Shown in pieces: positions 37,158-47,270 of a DNA stretch of 58,640 nucleotides (its first letter is position 1; the number at the start of each line of letters is the position of its first letter). The position numbers were made by a program, and so were the translations under genes. Source of the DNA: an uncultured Bacilli bacterium (lineage in GTDB: Bacteria; Bacillota_I; Bacilli_A; RFN20; CAG-826); NCBI GenBank assembly GCA_944327845.1, contig CALVHN010000007.1:1-58640 (forward strand), read 5' to 3'. The notes below the pieces were generated by a model. It made no database searches and was not told where the DNA came from. It was given only the letters and a program-made list of their open reading frames with translations.

Positions 37158-38057
37158 CTATTTTACTTTTTCTTTTAAAAATTCATAAAGACCATCTTTT
37201 AGATCGTCTCGACTTAAAGCAATATCAATAATAGCTTTTAAATAACCAAGTTTATCTCCACAATCATATCTTTTACCGATAAAATCATAAAAATAAACCT
37301 CTTCATCTTTCATTAATAAAGCAATTGCATCGGTTAATTGGATTTCTCCACCTTTTCCTTTAGGTGTATTTTTTAAATAATCAAAAATTTTACTTGGAAA
37401 TACCCATTTACCTAAGCTTGCTAAATTAGAAGGTGCTTCTTCTATTGATGGTTTTTCAATAATACCTTTTAATTGATAAGTTCTAGAATCGATTTTTTTA
37501 ATTACATCCATGACTCCATACTTATTTACATATTTTCTTTCAATTTCATTTCCACCAACAACACATTTTCTGTTAACTTTTTTAAAACATTCAATAAGTT
37601 GCTTAATAGGTGGATTATTTTTTTGATAAGTGCAGATATCATCACCACAGCAAACAACAAAGTTATTATCCTTAATTATGTCTTTTGCTAAATATACTGC
37701 ATGTCCTAATCCTAATAATTCATCTTGTAAAACATAGTCAATATGACATTTAGTTCCAATAGAATGAATTAATTCTTTCTCTTTTAATTTATTAGCTTTT
37801 TCAAGTTCATCTTCAAATTCTTTATCAACAGAATAATATCTTTTAATTGTTTCTTCTTTATCTTTAGAAATAATAAAAACAATATTTTTAATTCCACTAT
37901 CTAAGCATTCATCAATAATATAATCAAGAGTTGGTCGATCAATAACTGGACACATTTCTTTAGCTATACCTTTTGTGATAGGTAAAAATCTTGTACCTCT
38001 TCCTGCACAAGGAATAACTGCATAATTGACATCAATATTTTTTATTAAATCTTTCAT
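37158..38057 (-). CDS. galU: UTP-glucose-1-phosphate uridylyltransferase
   Basis: Makes UDP-glucose for glycolipids and wall polymers. The 299-aa protein has VIPCAGRGTRFLPITKGIAKEMCPVIDRPTLDYI, VLQDELLGLGHAV, VCCGDDI and EKPSIEEAPSNLASLGKWVF. Shine-Dalgarno AAGAGG precedes ATG 38057. Confidence 0.95.
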   Translation of the reverse strand: MKDLIKNIDVNYAVIPCAGRGTRFLPITKGIAKEMCPVIDRPTLDYIIDECLDSGIKNIVFIISKDKEETIKRYYSVDKEFEDELEKANKLKEKELIHSIGTKCHIDYVLQDELLGLGHAVYLAKDIIKDNNFVVCCGDDICTYQKNNPPIKQLIECFKKVNRKCVVGGNEIERKYVNKYGVMDVIKKIDSRTYQLKGIIEKPSIEEAPSNLASLGKWVFPSKIFDYLKNTPKGKGGEIQLTDAIALLMKDEEVYFYDFIGKRYDCGDKLGYLKAIIDIALSRDDLKDGLYEFLKEKVK

Positions 38058-38133
38058 AAATTACCTCTTATATTAATTATAAATAGATAATTTAATAAAT
38101 TAAAGTTTAATTAATTTAGGCTTATTTAACAAT

Positions 38134-38180
38134 AAAAAAGGCGCTAAACCCTTTTATTTTTAATAAAATCAGTTAGCACC
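38134..38180 (-). terminator. terminator overlapping the end of pflA
   Basis: The final pflA codons (GGTGCTAAC at 38180-38172) pair with TTAGCGCC at 38147-38140, followed by T6 on the reverse strand. The loop of about 24 bases can itself fold (TTTTATT/AATAAAA). Confidence 0.7.
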
Positions 38181-38894
38181 TAATATTTTTTTTGCGTTTT
38201 CTATTCTTTCTTCAGTAGGAATATCAACATCTTCTAATGGATATTTGATTTTTAAATCATTATATTTAATGATTTGTAAATTATGATAAGGAAGCACTTC
38301 TACTTTTTTAACATTGCTTAAAGTATCAATAAATTTTCTTAATTCAATTAAATATTCATCATAATCAGTAATTGTTGGAACAAGTACATGTCTAATCCAA
38401 ACAGGAATATTTTTACTATCAAGATATTTAGCAAGTTCTAAGATATTTTTATTAGTTTTACCTGTTAAATCAATATGTTTTTGATCATTAATATGCTTTA
38501 TATCAAGTAAAATTAAATCGGTATATTTTAATAATTCATCAAACTTAACTAAATAATTCTTGTCTAAACTAAATGGTCCGCCACTTGTATCTAAACAAGT
38601 ATTTATTCCTAAATTTTTTGCTTTTTTAAATAAATCAATTAAGAAATCAATTTGAAGAAGAGGTTCACCACCTGAAACGGTGATACCTCCCTCTTTTCCC
38701 CAATAAGCTTTATATCTTAAAGCTTTATTTAATAATTCGTCGCTAGAAACAAGCTCACCACCATTTAAATTCCATGTTTCAGGATTGTGACAATATTTAC
38801 AGCGAAATTTACAACCCTGTGTAAAAATAACAAATCTTATTCCAGGTCCATCAACTGAACCGAATGTTTCAATTTGTGAAATTCGTCCTTCCAT
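38169..38894 (-). CDS. pflA: pyruvate formate-lyase activating enzyme
   Basis: Radical-SAM enzyme that makes the glycyl radical on PflB. About 241 aa. CKFRCKYCHNP gives the CxxxCxxC [4Fe-4S] motif; GGITVSGGEPLLQ and DIKH follow. ATG 38894 overlaps the pflB stop (ATGTAATGG), so coupled. The in-frame TTG 38912 lies inside pflB. Ends in TGA. Confidence 0.95.
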   Translation of the reverse strand: MEGRISQIETFGSVDGPGIRFVIFTQGCKFRCKYCHNPETWNLNGGELVSSDELLNKALRYKAYWGKEGGITVSGGEPLLQIDFLIDLFKKAKNLGINTCLDTSGGPFSLDKNYLVKFDELLKYTDLILLDIKHINDQKHIDLTGKTNKNILELAKYLDSKNIPVWIRHVLVPTITDYDEYLIELRKFIDTLSNVKKVEVLPYHNLQIIKYNDLKIKYPLEDVDIPTEERIENAKKILGAN

Positions 38895-41140
38895 TACATT
38901 TTCTTGTGGCAAGTTCTTGAAATAACATCGAGTTGTTGCTCTTTAGTTAAATCAATGAATTTGACAGCATATCCACTAACTCTGATTGTAAAGTTTTGAT
39001 ATTCTTCTTTTTCTGGATGTTCCATAGCATCAATTAATTTTTCTGTACCAAAGACATTAACATTTAAATGATGTGCACCTTTTGTAAAGTAACCATCAAG
39101 TAATGAAACAAGAGTATTGACTCTTTCTTTCTTATTATGTCCTAAAGCATCAGGAGAAATTGTTTGAGTATTTGAAATACCATCTAAAGCATATTCATAA
39201 GGAAGTTTAGCAACAGAGTTTAAAGAAGCTAATAAACCACTCTTTTCTGCACCATATGCAGGATTTGCACCAGGTGATAATGGTTCTTTTGCTTTTCTTC
39301 CATCTGGTAAAGCACCAGTAGCTTTTCCATAAACAACGTTTGAAGTAATAGTTAAAATTGAAGTTGTTGGTTCACTATTTCTATATGTATGATGTTTTGC
39401 AATCTTAGACATAAATGTTTTTAATAACCAAACTGCAATTTCATCAGCACGATCATCATCATTACCATATCTTGGGAAATCGCCTTCAGTTTGATAATCA
39501 ATAACAATACCTTGTTCGTTTCTAATTGTTTTAACTTTTGCATATTTAATTGCAGATAAAGAATCAACAACATGTGAGAAACCAGCAATACCAGTTGCGA
39601 ATGTTCTTCTAACATGAGTGTCAATTAAAGCCATTTCAAAAGCTTCATAATAATATTTATCGTGCATATAATGAATTAAGTTAAGGGTATTAACATATAA
39701 ACCTGCTAACCAATCCATCATTGCATCAAATTTTTCAATAACTTCATCATAATTTAAATATTCAGAAGTAATTGGGCGATATTTAGGTCCAACTTGTTTG
39801 AAATCAGCTTCATCAACACCACCATTAATTGCATATAATAAACATTTTGCTAAATTAGCTCTTGCCCCAAAGAATTGCATTTCTTTACCAGTTTCAGTAG
39901 CACTAACACAGCAACAAATTGAGTAATCATCTTTCCAAACAGGTCTCATAACTTCATCGTTTTCATATTGAATTGAGCTTGTATCAATAGAAATCTTACT
40001 AGCATATTTCTTAAATGCTTCAGGTAAGTTTGGTGAATATAAAACTGTTAAGTTTGGCTCTGGGGATGGTCCCATATTTTCTAAAGTATGTAAGAATCTA
40101 AAATCAGTTTTAGTAACTAAACTTCTTCCATCAATTCCCATACCTGCAATTGATAATGTAGCCCATACTGGATCGCCAGAGAATAATTCATTATATGATG
40201 GGATACGTGCAAATTTAACCATTCTAAATTTCATAACTAAATGGTCAATTAATTCTTGTGCTTCTTTTTCAGTTAAAGTACCGTTTTTAAGGTCTCTTTC
40301 AATATAAATATCAAGGAAAGTAGAAATTCTACCAACTGACATAGCAGCGCCATTTTGAGTTTTAATAGCACCTAAATACCCAAAATATAACCATTGAATT
40401 GCTTCATGAGCGTTTTTAGCTGGTTTAGAAATATCATAACCATAATCAGCAGCCATAACTTTTAATTCTTTTAAAGATTTAATTTGATCAGCGACTTCTT
40501 CTCTCAATCTAATGGTTTCTTCATCCATTAATTCATTGGATAAATTTAATAAATCTTCTTGTTTCTTTTCAATTAAATAATCAATACCATAAAGAGCAAT
40601 TCTACGATAATCTCCAACAATTCTTCCTCTACCATATGTATCTGGTAAACCAGTAATAATATGAGAGTGTCTTGCTCTTTTCATTTCAGGAGTATAAACA
40701 TCAAATACACCTTGGTTATGAGTTTTATGATATTTTGTAAAAATTTCTTTTAAATTTTCATCAAGATGATAACCATAAGTTTCTAATGATTGTTCAGCCA
40801 TTTTAATGCCACCATAAGGCATAAATGCTCTCTTTAAAGGTTTATCTGTTTGAAGACCAACAACTTTTTCTAAAGTTTTATCTTCAGGATATAAATAAGA
40901 AGCTTTGTATGCAGTTAATCCAGAAACTACATGTTCTTCCATATCTAAAACTCCACCTTTTTTTCTTTCAGCAACTTGGAGTTCTTTTAATTTATTCCAT
41001 AAAAAATTTGTAGCATCAGTAGGTCCTTCTAAGAAGCTTTCATCACCATAATAAGGAGTGTAATTTTGCTTAATGAAGTCTCTTACATCAATTTCAGTTT
41101 CATAATGTCCACCTTTGAAACCTGTCCATTCGTTTACCAT
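38894..41140 (-). CDS. pflB: formate C-acetyltransferase (pyruvate formate-lyase)
   Basis: Converts pyruvate and CoA to acetyl-CoA and formate in anaerobic metabolism. The 748-aa glycyl-radical enzyme has [12 protein letters not shown] (catalytic Cys pair) and the C-terminal RVSGYAVKF radical site. Good ribosome site. With pflA downstream it forms a complete anaerobic module. The 205-base upstream gap holds no clear promoter. Confidence 0.98.
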   Translation of the reverse strand: MVNEWTGFKGGHYETEIDVRDFIKQNYTPYYGDESFLEGPTDATNFLWNKLKELQVAERKKGGVLDMEEHVVSGLTAYKASYLYPEDKTLEKVVGLQTDKPLKRAFMPYGGIKMAEQSLETYGYHLDENLKEIFTKYHKTHNQGVFDVYTPEMKRARHSHIITGLPDTYGRGRIVGDYRRIALYGIDYLIEKKQEDLLNLSNELMDEETIRLREEVADQIKSLKELKVMAADYGYDISKPAKNAHEAIQWLYFGYLGAIKTQNGAAMSVGRISTFLDIYIERDLKNGTLTEKEAQELIDHLVMKFRMVKFARIPSYNELFSGDPVWATLSIAGMGIDGRSLVTKTDFRFLHTLENMGPSPEPNLTVLYSPNLPEAFKKYASKISIDTSSIQYENDEVMRPVWKDDYSICCCVSATETGKEMQFFGARANLAKCLLYAINGGVDEADFKQVGPKYRPITSEYLNYDEVIEKFDAMMDWLAGLYVNTLNLIHYMHDKYYYEAFEMALIDTHVRRTFATGIAGFSHVVDSLSAIKYAKVKTIRNEQGIVIDYQTEGDFPRYGNDDDRADEIAVWLLKTFMSKIAKHHTYRNSEPTTSILTITSNVVYGKATGALPDGRKAKEPLSPGANPAYGAEKSGLLASLNSVAKLPYEYALDGISNTQTISPDALGHNKKERVNTLVSLLDGYFTKGAHHLNVNVFGTEKLIDAMEHPEKEEYQNFTIRVSGYAVKFIDLTKEQQLDVISRTCHKKM

Positions 41141-41345
41141 AAATAAATCTCCTTTCTTTAGCGTGTAAATAATAAAAGAAAAAATAAAAAAAATCTACAT
41201 TAATGCTCTAAACTTTTGCTTTTTTTCGTCATTTAAGCTTTTTTAGTCACATTAACAAGATTTTTATTTGAGGATTAAACCACTATAAATCAACCAAAAA
41301 TTTACTAGTTTTTTAAATTTCCTTGCAAAACCCTAATATTTTTAA

Positions 41346-42017
41346 TTAATTTACTTTTTTAGTAAAAATATGTTCAATTTCTTTTATTACTTTTTCTGAA
41401 GAGAAAACGGTTAATCTATCCCCTGGATAAATTACTGTTTTTCCGTTTGGAACTATAAAATCATCACCATGATAGATAGCAATTAATAAAACTGACTTTG
41501 GTAAATTAAGATCTTCAATTTTCTTACCACTAGCAAAACAATCTTCACTTGCAATAAGTTGCATAATTGAATGATCACCTTTTGAAAGTTTCATTAAAGT
41601 CATTAAACTCTTCATCGACATTTCTTCAACAACAATATTTCCGATAATATCAGCTTGGTTAATTGCAGCATCAACTCCCATTCCAATTGTATAAAGCCAA
41701 TCATTTCTTGGATCATTAACTCTTCCTACAACCCTAGGGCATTGAAATTCAAATTTAGCAATAACTGAACAAACAAGATTAACTTCATCTCTTCCAGTGA
41801 CACAAGCTACAACATCACACTCTTCAATTCTTGCAGCAGATAAAATATTTGGATCAGTTCCATCACCAAAAATAATATTTTCGCTATTAAATTTCTTACT
41901 TAATTTCTTAATATTGTTATGATCTGAATCAATTATTACAAAATCGCACTTATTTTTAAGAAGTAATTCTCCCATGTACGATCCAATTTGACCACCACCA
42001 ATAATAATTACATACAT
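41346..42017 (-). CDS. TrkA/KtrA-type RCK protein (1)
   Basis: A 223-aa cytosolic K+-transport regulator: N-terminal NAD/nucleotide-binding RCK domain (MYVIIIGGGQIGSYMGELLLK, GDGTDPNILSAARIEECDVV) and a C-terminal TrkA-C domain. Such proteins gate Trk/Ktr channels. It lies 14 bases after a paralogue and is the last gene under a P-type ATPase. No TrkH/KtrB membrane subunit is in the window. Confidence 0.87.
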   Translation of the reverse strand: MYVIIIGGGQIGSYMGELLLKNKCDFVIIDSDHNNIKKLSKKFNSENIIFGDGTDPNILSAARIEECDVVACVTGRDEVNLVCSVIAKFEFQCPRVVGRVNDPRNDWLYTIGMGVDAAINQADIIGNIVVEEMSMKSLMTLMKLSKGDHSIMQLIASEDCFASGKKIEDLNLPKSVLLIAIYHGDDFIVPNGKTVIYPGDRLTVFSSEKVIKEIEHIFTKKVN

Positions 42018-42031
42018 AATCTAATTCCTCC

Positions 42032-42682
42032 TTAAATTCCTAAGAAAATCTTGAGTTTTCTTTTTGCATTAGTCTTTGTAACAAAATACAAAATATCGTT
42101 AGTTTGGATTACATCAGTTTCCTTTGGAATAAATGAAGTATCGTTTCTAACTATAGAAATTAAATTAAATTCTTGGTTATCATTAATTTCTTTAACTGAT
42201 AAACCATCAACATTATGTGTAGCAATTATTCTAACAATTTCAGTAGAAATATCCTTTCCTAGAAGTGCTAAACTATCCATCATATTATATGATAAAAGCT
42301 CATTTGCACGGTCGATACTAAAGCCAGTTGTTGAAATAGTTTTAATGCCTAAAGCTTCAAAAACCTTAGCTTTTCTTGGATTATAGATACGTGCAATTAC
42401 TCTTTTTATATAATAATTGTCCTTACCAATTTTTGCGGCTACAGCGTTAATTTCATCATTTCCAGTAACACAAATTAAAGCATCAGTATATTCAATCTCT
42501 GCTTCTTCAAGTGTTGCTTTATCATACCCATTACCAACGACTGTAGTACCATTAAAATCACTTCCTAAACGATAAAAAGCATTTTCATCTGAATCAATTA
42601 TGGTAATTGTATGACCTTTCTTGTATAGTTCAATTGCAAGACCAGCACCTAATTTACCACAACCTACAATCAATATTTTCAT
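42032..42682 (-). CDS. TrkA/KtrA-type RCK protein (2)
   Basis: A 216-aa paralogue of the preceding gene: MKILIVGCGKLGAGLAIELYK, VVGNGYDKATLEEAEIEYTDALICVTG and a TrkA-C domain. E. coli TrkA carries two RCK halves in one chain; here they may be separate subunits of a heteromer. Its start overlaps the ATPase stop by 4 bases, so the three genes are co-translated. Confidence 0.87.
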   Translation of the reverse strand: MKILIVGCGKLGAGLAIELYKKGHTITIIDSDENAFYRLGSDFNGTTVVGNGYDKATLEEAEIEYTDALICVTGNDEINAVAAKIGKDNYYIKRVIARIYNPRKAKVFEALGIKTISTTGFSIDRANELLSYNMMDSLALLGKDISTEIVRIIATHNVDGLSVKEINDNQEFNLISIVRNDTSFIPKETDVIQTNDILYFVTKTNAKRKLKIFLGI

Positions 42683-45582
42683 AGAGTTACTCCTTTCTTT
42701 TTATTATCTTTTCTTCTTAATAAATATTTTCTTAATTCACCTAAACCAAAAACAACAAATGGGAATGTTATAAGAATTAACCAAATACGGTAATCAGTTA
42801 AAACATTTGTTTCAAATACTTCTGTATTAATAAATGGTACAAATATAACAACTAATAAAAGTATTACTTCACTTATTATACCAATATTAATTTCTTTATT
42901 CTTGAAAAGCCCAACATTTAATGCACTTTCTCTTTCTGTTCGGCAGTTCATAACCTGTCCAATCTGGCAGAAAACAATTGAAGCAAGAACAACAGTTGTT
43001 GTCATCATCCAAATAGGTTCATTATTTGTTTGATTAAATAATGTAAATGATATGTTATTATCCATGCAAACAAACCAAGTGAATAAGAAATAAGCACCAA
43101 GAGCTAAAATCGAAGTCATAATACCATAAATAAATGATTCCTTATAAACTTGGAAAGTAACTAAATGATCAGATTGTTTACGAGGAGGTTTTTCCATCGT
43201 ATCTTTACTTGGAGCTTCACTTCCAAGTCCAATAGCCGGAAGCATATCAGTTCCTAAATCTATTAAAAGAACCTCTAAAACAGTAATCATTTGAGGGATA
43301 AAATTAGCAGTTAATAATGGTAAGAAGAATGGAATTGCTTCAGGGATATTGGAATTAAAAATATAAGTAATGAACTTTTTAATATTTGCAAAAATAGCTC
43401 TTCCTTCTTCAACAGCATTAACAATACTGGAAAAATTATCATCTGTTAAAATCATATCAGCTGCATCTTTAGCAACGTCAGTTCCAGTAATACCCATAGC
43501 AACGCCAATATCAGCTTTTTTTAATGCTGGAGCATCATTAACTCCATCACCAGTTACAGCAACAACTTCGCCAAGTTCTTGTAAACAGGAAACAATACGA
43601 TATTTTTGATCAGGAGCCATTCTAGCAAAGATTATTTCTCCCTTTAAATATTCTTTTAAAGTATTATCGTCAATCTCATTTAATTCTCCACCTGAAATTA
43701 TTCGAGGTGTTTCATTTTCTTTAACAATACCTATTTTTCGAGCAATAGCAAGTGCTGTTAAAGAATAGTCTCCAGTTATCATAATAACTTTAATTCCGGC
43801 TCTATGGCATTTTTCAATTGATTCTTTGATACCTTCTCTAGGAGGATCTTGCATTGCTTGAAGACCAATAAATACAAGATCTTTTTCAATTAATTCAGGA
43901 GTATATTCACTTAAAGCTAAAGGTAATGAACGGTCACTTTTAGAAATATATCTAAAAGCCATTCCTAAAACTCTTAATCCATTTTTTGCATAATTATCAT
44001 TTTGTAAAATAAATGATTTTCGATCACTTTCTTTTAATTCTCTTATTTCACCATTTTGATAAATATATTTACATTTATTTAAAAGTTCAATTGGAGAACC
44101 TTTAGTAAATGCCATTCTTTGAGCATCTCCTACTTGTTCTTCAAGTTGATGAATAGTCGTCATCATTTTTCTTGTTGAATCAAAAGGTAAAGCTCTAATT
44201 CGAGGCATTACTCTTAAAATATTAGTAGCATTTAATAAACCTTTTTCACTAGCAACGCCTAAGCAAGCTTCAGTTGGATCTCCTAAAACTATTGTTTTTC
44301 CTTCTTTATTTTTAGTTATTTTTGCATCAGAACAAAGAGCACCACATAATAAAAGCATTTTTAAATCTTTATTATTTAATATTGTTTGCTTGTTATTATG
44401 CTTATCTAAAATTTCTCCTTCAAAAGAATAACCATCTCCTGTTACATCAAATTCTTGATTTAACAAATATAAACATTTAACAGTCATTTCATTTTTGGTT
44501 AAAGTACCTGTTTTATCCGAACAAATAACAGTTGTCGAACCTAAAGTCTCTGCCGAATTTAAATTTTTAATTAAAGCTCCACGTTTAGCAAGTCTTTGAA
44601 CAGCACGAGATAAAGATAAACTAATAGTTGGTGATAAACCTTCAGGAATAAAAGCAACAATCATTCCTAAAGCAACAACAAATTGATTTAAATATAATGA
44701 AGGTTTATCAAATCCAGTATTTAATCCATTAATAACAATACCTAAAATTAAAGAAGCAAGACCAATTGAAGAAGCAACAATTGCAATTACTTTGGTTAAT
44801 CTTTCAACTTCAGATTCAAGTGGTGATTTCTTTGGTTTAATATTTTGTGTTAATGAAGCGATTTTTCCAAATTCAGTATTCATTCCAGTTCCAAAAACAA
44901 CGCATCTTGCTGAACCTGTTGAGACACTTGTTCCAGCATAAACTACGTTTTTAGCTCTAATTGAACTTTCTGGAGCTTCACTTAAAGATTCATATTGTTT
45001 TCTTGCTGGTGTAGCTTCACCATCTAACGCTGATTGATTACAAGTTAAATCATTACAAGAAATAATACGTGCATCGCATGAGATCTTGTCTCCTTCTGCA
45101 AGAATAATTAAATCTCCAACAACTAATTCTTTAGCATTAATTTGAATTTCTTCACCGTTTCGAATGACACGGCAATTATTAGGTAACATTTTTGCTAAAG
45201 CTTCCGTTGATTTATTTGCTTTATATTGTTGTAAAAAAGAAAAAACACCATTAATGATGTTAACTACAAAGATAGAAATTCCTAAATAAAGCATACTTGG
45301 ATCATTTAAAGGCCCAATTTTCCCTGGTGTAGGAGCAGAAATAAAGCAAGAAATTATAGCTATAGTTCCAGCTACCCATAACAGAATCGACATAAATGAA
45401 ATGAAATTCTTCAAAAATAATTTTACAGGTGAAATCTTTTTTTCTTTTTTTAATTCATTAGGTCCATATTTCTCTAATCTTATTTTAGCTTCTTCGTCAG
45501 TTAGTCCATGAGCGCTTGTTTCTAATTCTTGATATACTTGTCTCGAGGTACCCTTATAAATTTTTAACAAATGTTCGTCCAT
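42679..45582 (-). CDS. P2C-like cation P-type ATPase (Na+/K+-ATPase alpha-like)
   Basis: A 967-aa pump. Phosphorylation motif CSDKTGTLTKNEMTV with Asp356; TM4 IPEGLSPTISLSL; TM5 SNIPEAIPF; TM6 IDLGTDMLPA with Asp775 and Asp779 spaced like Asp804/Asp808 of the Na+/K+-ATPase. The C-terminal half (PPRKQSD, VMNCRTERESALNVGLFKNKE) also follows the P2C class more than SERCA. Transported ions are inferred (Na+ out and/or K+ in); Ca2+ is the alternative. First gene of an operon with two RCK proteins, with GGAG before ATG 45582. Confidence 0.85.
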   Translation of the reverse strand: MDEHLLKIYKGTSRQVYQELETSAHGLTDEEAKIRLEKYGPNELKKEKKISPVKLFLKNFISFMSILLWVAGTIAIISCFISAPTPGKIGPLNDPSMLYLGISIFVVNIINGVFSFLQQYKANKSTEALAKMLPNNCRVIRNGEEIQINAKELVVGDLIILAEGDKISCDARIISCNDLTCNQSALDGEATPARKQYESLSEAPESSIRAKNVVYAGTSVSTGSARCVVFGTGMNTEFGKIASLTQNIKPKKSPLESEVERLTKVIAIVASSIGLASLILGIVINGLNTGFDKPSLYLNQFVVALGMIVAFIPEGLSPTISLSLSRAVQRLAKRGALIKNLNSAETLGSTTVICSDKTGTLTKNEMTVKCLYLLNQEFDVTGDGYSFEGEILDKHNNKQTILNNKDLKMLLLCGALCSDAKITKNKEGKTIVLGDPTEACLGVASEKGLLNATNILRVMPRIRALPFDSTRKMMTTIHQLEEQVGDAQRMAFTKGSPIELLNKCKYIYQNGEIRELKESDRKSFILQNDNYAKNGLRVLGMAFRYISKSDRSLPLALSEYTPELIEKDLVFIGLQAMQDPPREGIKESIEKCHRAGIKVIMITGDYSLTALAIARKIGIVKENETPRIISGGELNEIDDNTLKEYLKGEIIFARMAPDQKYRIVSCLQELGEVVAVTGDGVNDAPALKKADIGVAMGITGTDVAKDAADMILTDDNFSSIVNAVEEGRAIFANIKKFITYIFNSNIPEAIPFFLPLLTANFIPQMITVLEVLLIDLGTDMLPAIGLGSEAPSKDTMEKPPRKQSDHLVTFQVYKESFIYGIMTSILALGAYFLFTWFVCMDNNISFTLFNQTNNEPIWMMTTTVVLASIVFCQIGQVMNCRTERESALNVGLFKNKEINIGIISEVILLLVVIFVPFINTEVFETNVLTDYRIWLILITFPFVVFGLGELRKYLLRRKDNKKKGVTL

Positions 45583-45729
45583 AAATAAGTCTCCAAAACT
45601 AATAAATTAAATTATAAATATTAATAAACTTATTTTCCATATATTAATTGGAACTACTTTGAGATTATGTAAAACTTCCAATAATTTAACTAAATAAAGT
45701 TAAAAGTTATTTTAAAAATAATAAATTTA
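45583..45729. other. divergent intergenic region with 7-bp inverted repeat
   Basis: A reverse TATAAT lies about 33 bases upstream of the ATPase start. ATTGGAA and TTCCAAT, 22 bases apart (near 45647-45684), form an inverted repeat that could be an operator. Confidence 0.35.
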
Positions 45730-45816
45730 GTGAAAACCTATGTTTTTCTTATATATTTCTTTAATAATACAACTAAAAAGAGTATTATTCTCTTATCATA
45801 CGTTAAAGAAAAATAT

Positions 45817-46335
45817 ATGGAAAAACATGAATTTTCTAACCTTGTAACAGGCTATCTTTTATTTTCGCCTTATTATGAATTTAGCATCCCACATATGCGA
45901 ATTTATTATAATTTAACTTTTTATGATGTTGGAATTTATTCTGAAAAAGAATTAATCATGGAAACGTTAGATAATCTTTATGTTACCTTTACACATAAAT
46001 ACGCTAAAACCAATCATTATTTTCTTGAAGCAGAAATATATGAATTTTCAGAGAATTTAATTAAATATTTATACACTAATTTAAATAAACTAAGTAAAAC
46101 AAGAGAGGAATTTCTTATCTTTAAAAGTTTAGCAACTTTTAAATATTATATTTATCAATATATGGATCAATTTATTACGTCACTTAACTTAGAAAAGGAT
46201 AAAGAATCAATTACAAAATGGAATACAATGAATATTCTAAGTAGAGCATTTAATATTCTATTTATATATTTTTCTAAAAAACCTAAAACTTCCTGTGAAG
46301 AATTAATTAAAAGGTTTTATAAATATAAACTTTAG
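45817..46335 (+). CDS. unrecognised alpha-helical protein
   Basis: 172 aa from ATG 45817 (frame open to GTG 45730, which adds 29 hydrophobic residues). It is rich in Tyr, Phe, Lys and Asn and looks all-helical, without membrane helices or Cys motifs. The stretch NLTFYDVGIYSEKELIMETL weakly recalls the end of a TetR helix-turn-helix and start of its ligand domain, but the DNA-binding helix is not convincing. Divergent from the P2C pump operon, so a regulator of it is possible. No function assigned. Confidence 0.55.
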   Translation: MEKHEFSNLVTGYLLFSPYYEFSIPHMRIYYNLTFYDVGIYSEKELIMETLDNLYVTFTHKYAKTNHYFLEAEIYEFSENLIKYLYTNLNKLSKTREEFLIFKSLATFKYYIYQYMDQFITSLNLEKDKESITKWNTMNILSRAFNILFIYFSKKPKTSCEELIKRFYKYKL

Positions 46336-46397
46336 TAATTAAGAATAAATAATTTCTATCAAAGTTAATTTAAAAAACAAATATTTTTATAAAAAAC

Positions 46398-46421
46398 CTG
46401 CAAAAAGATTAGTTTTTTGCA
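46398..46421 (+). terminator. weak terminator candidate
   Basis: TGCAAAAA/TTTTTGCA stem with a 6-base loop, 63 bases after the helical-protein gene. The tail (ATATTAAGTTATTTTT) is only moderately T-rich. Confidence 0.35.
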
Positions 46422-46490
46422 ATATTAAGTTATTTTTAACATCTACGTTTTTAGTTAAATAATATATAAATGTAATCTTTTATAGTAATT

Positions 46491-46566
46491 TGGTGGAACA
46501 AATGAGAATCGAACTCACGACCTTTTCGTTGCGAACGAAACGCTCTCCCAACTGAGCTATTGTCCC
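46491..46566 (-). tRNA. tRNA-Ala(CGC)
   Basis: Acceptor GGGACAA/TTGTTCC contains the G3-U70 wobble pair that identifies alanine tRNAs. Anticodon loop TTCGCAA (anticodon CGC), discriminator A, encoded CCA. The CGC anticodon is uncommon in A+T-rich genomes, where TGC normally reads all GCN codons. Confidence 0.93.
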
Positions 46567-46575
46567 AAAAAACAT

Positions 46576-46638
46576 ATGTTTTCTAAGCCGAGTCTATATG
46601 AGAACATGGAAAGGAGGACTGATAGGCTTAGAAAACAT
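46576..46638. repeat. 14-bp perfect inverted repeat with SD-like loop
   Basis: Arms 46576-46589 and 46625-46638 are exact reverse complements; a 35-base spacer contains AAAGGAGGA on the forward strand (CCTCCTTTCC on the reverse). It lies between thyX and tRNA-Ala. On the reverse strand a short T6 follows 13 bases later, so a thyX terminator or tRNA processing stem is possible. Confidence 0.7.
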
Positions 46639-46676
46639 TACATAATCATAAACAACTTTGAATTTTTGTAAATAAA

Positions 46677-47270
46677 TTATTTACCAAGACCAGTTAATTC
46701 TTTAAAGTATGGTAATTTTTCGCACCATTCACAAAAAACATGCCACTCTTTTAACTTATGAAATCTTCTTTGAAGATACATTGTTTTTAATTGCTGATAA
46801 TTTGTAACCATTGTAGCACCTAAACAAAATCCACAAGGAATAGATGCAACAAGTTCTCTCCATTTAGATTGTTTTTCTTCTTTATTTTCATCAGGAATAT
46901 TATTGTATTCTTCTTTTAAATCATTGCAAATCTCAATTATTTTTTTATTTGTTTCACTTACACATTGACTACCAATATCAAATTTTAATAAACAATGCAT
47001 TGTTGATTGGGATGAAACATATTCAAAAAAATGATATCTTTGAGCTTGCTTCCACCAATAAAGTGGGGCAGTAATATCAAATTCAACAACACACCCTTTT
47101 AAATAATTATCATGGCCTTCACCAGGTTTTGTATTACCTAATTTAATAGCACGATTTAAGTCCTTTTCATTTAATTCTTCACGATTAAAAGAAACTCTCA
47201 TCGGATTTCCACTTGCTTTAATTGCGTATTCAACACCAAAAACTTCTGTTTTTCCAATATTAAAATCCAT
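46677..47270 (-). CDS. thyX: divergent ThyX-like thymidylate synthase
   Basis: FAD-dependent thymidylate synthases make dTMP from dUMP with methylene-tetrahydrofolate. The 197-aa protein has WWKQAQRYHFFEYVSSQST (residues 72-90) where the ThyX motif RHRxxSxNxxSxR occurs, keeping QRYH and the SxQS-like part, and a later ATMVTNYQQLKTMYLQRR like the C-terminal 'NLRSL...LR'. Its start lies within the folD end (11-base overlap), and FolD makes the needed folate. The motif is altered, so activity is likely but unproven. GGAGGAA lies upstream. Confidence 0.65.
   Translation of the reverse strand: MDFNIGKTEVFGVEYAIKASGNPMRVSFNREELNEKDLNRAIKLGNTKPGEGHDNYLKGCVVEFDITAPLYWWKQAQRYHFFEYVSSQSTMHCLLKFDIGSQCVSETNKKIIEICNDLKEEYNNIPDENKEEKQSKWRELVASIPCGFCLGATMVTNYQQLKTMYLQRRFHKLKEWHVFCEWCEKLPYFKELTGLGK

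Noticed and set aside
38169-38171. Mycoplasma genetic code (UGA = Trp)
   Set aside because: UGA ends pflA and coaD at the family-expected lengths, and proteins throughout are full length with UGG for Trp.
41161-41180. cre-like site before pflB (ACACGCTAAA)
   Set aside because: Matches only part of the consensus; far weaker than the sites at 56132-56166.
42051-42386. Forward 111-aa ORF opposite the second RCK gene
   Set aside because: Mirror of the RCK coding strand, no ribosome site.
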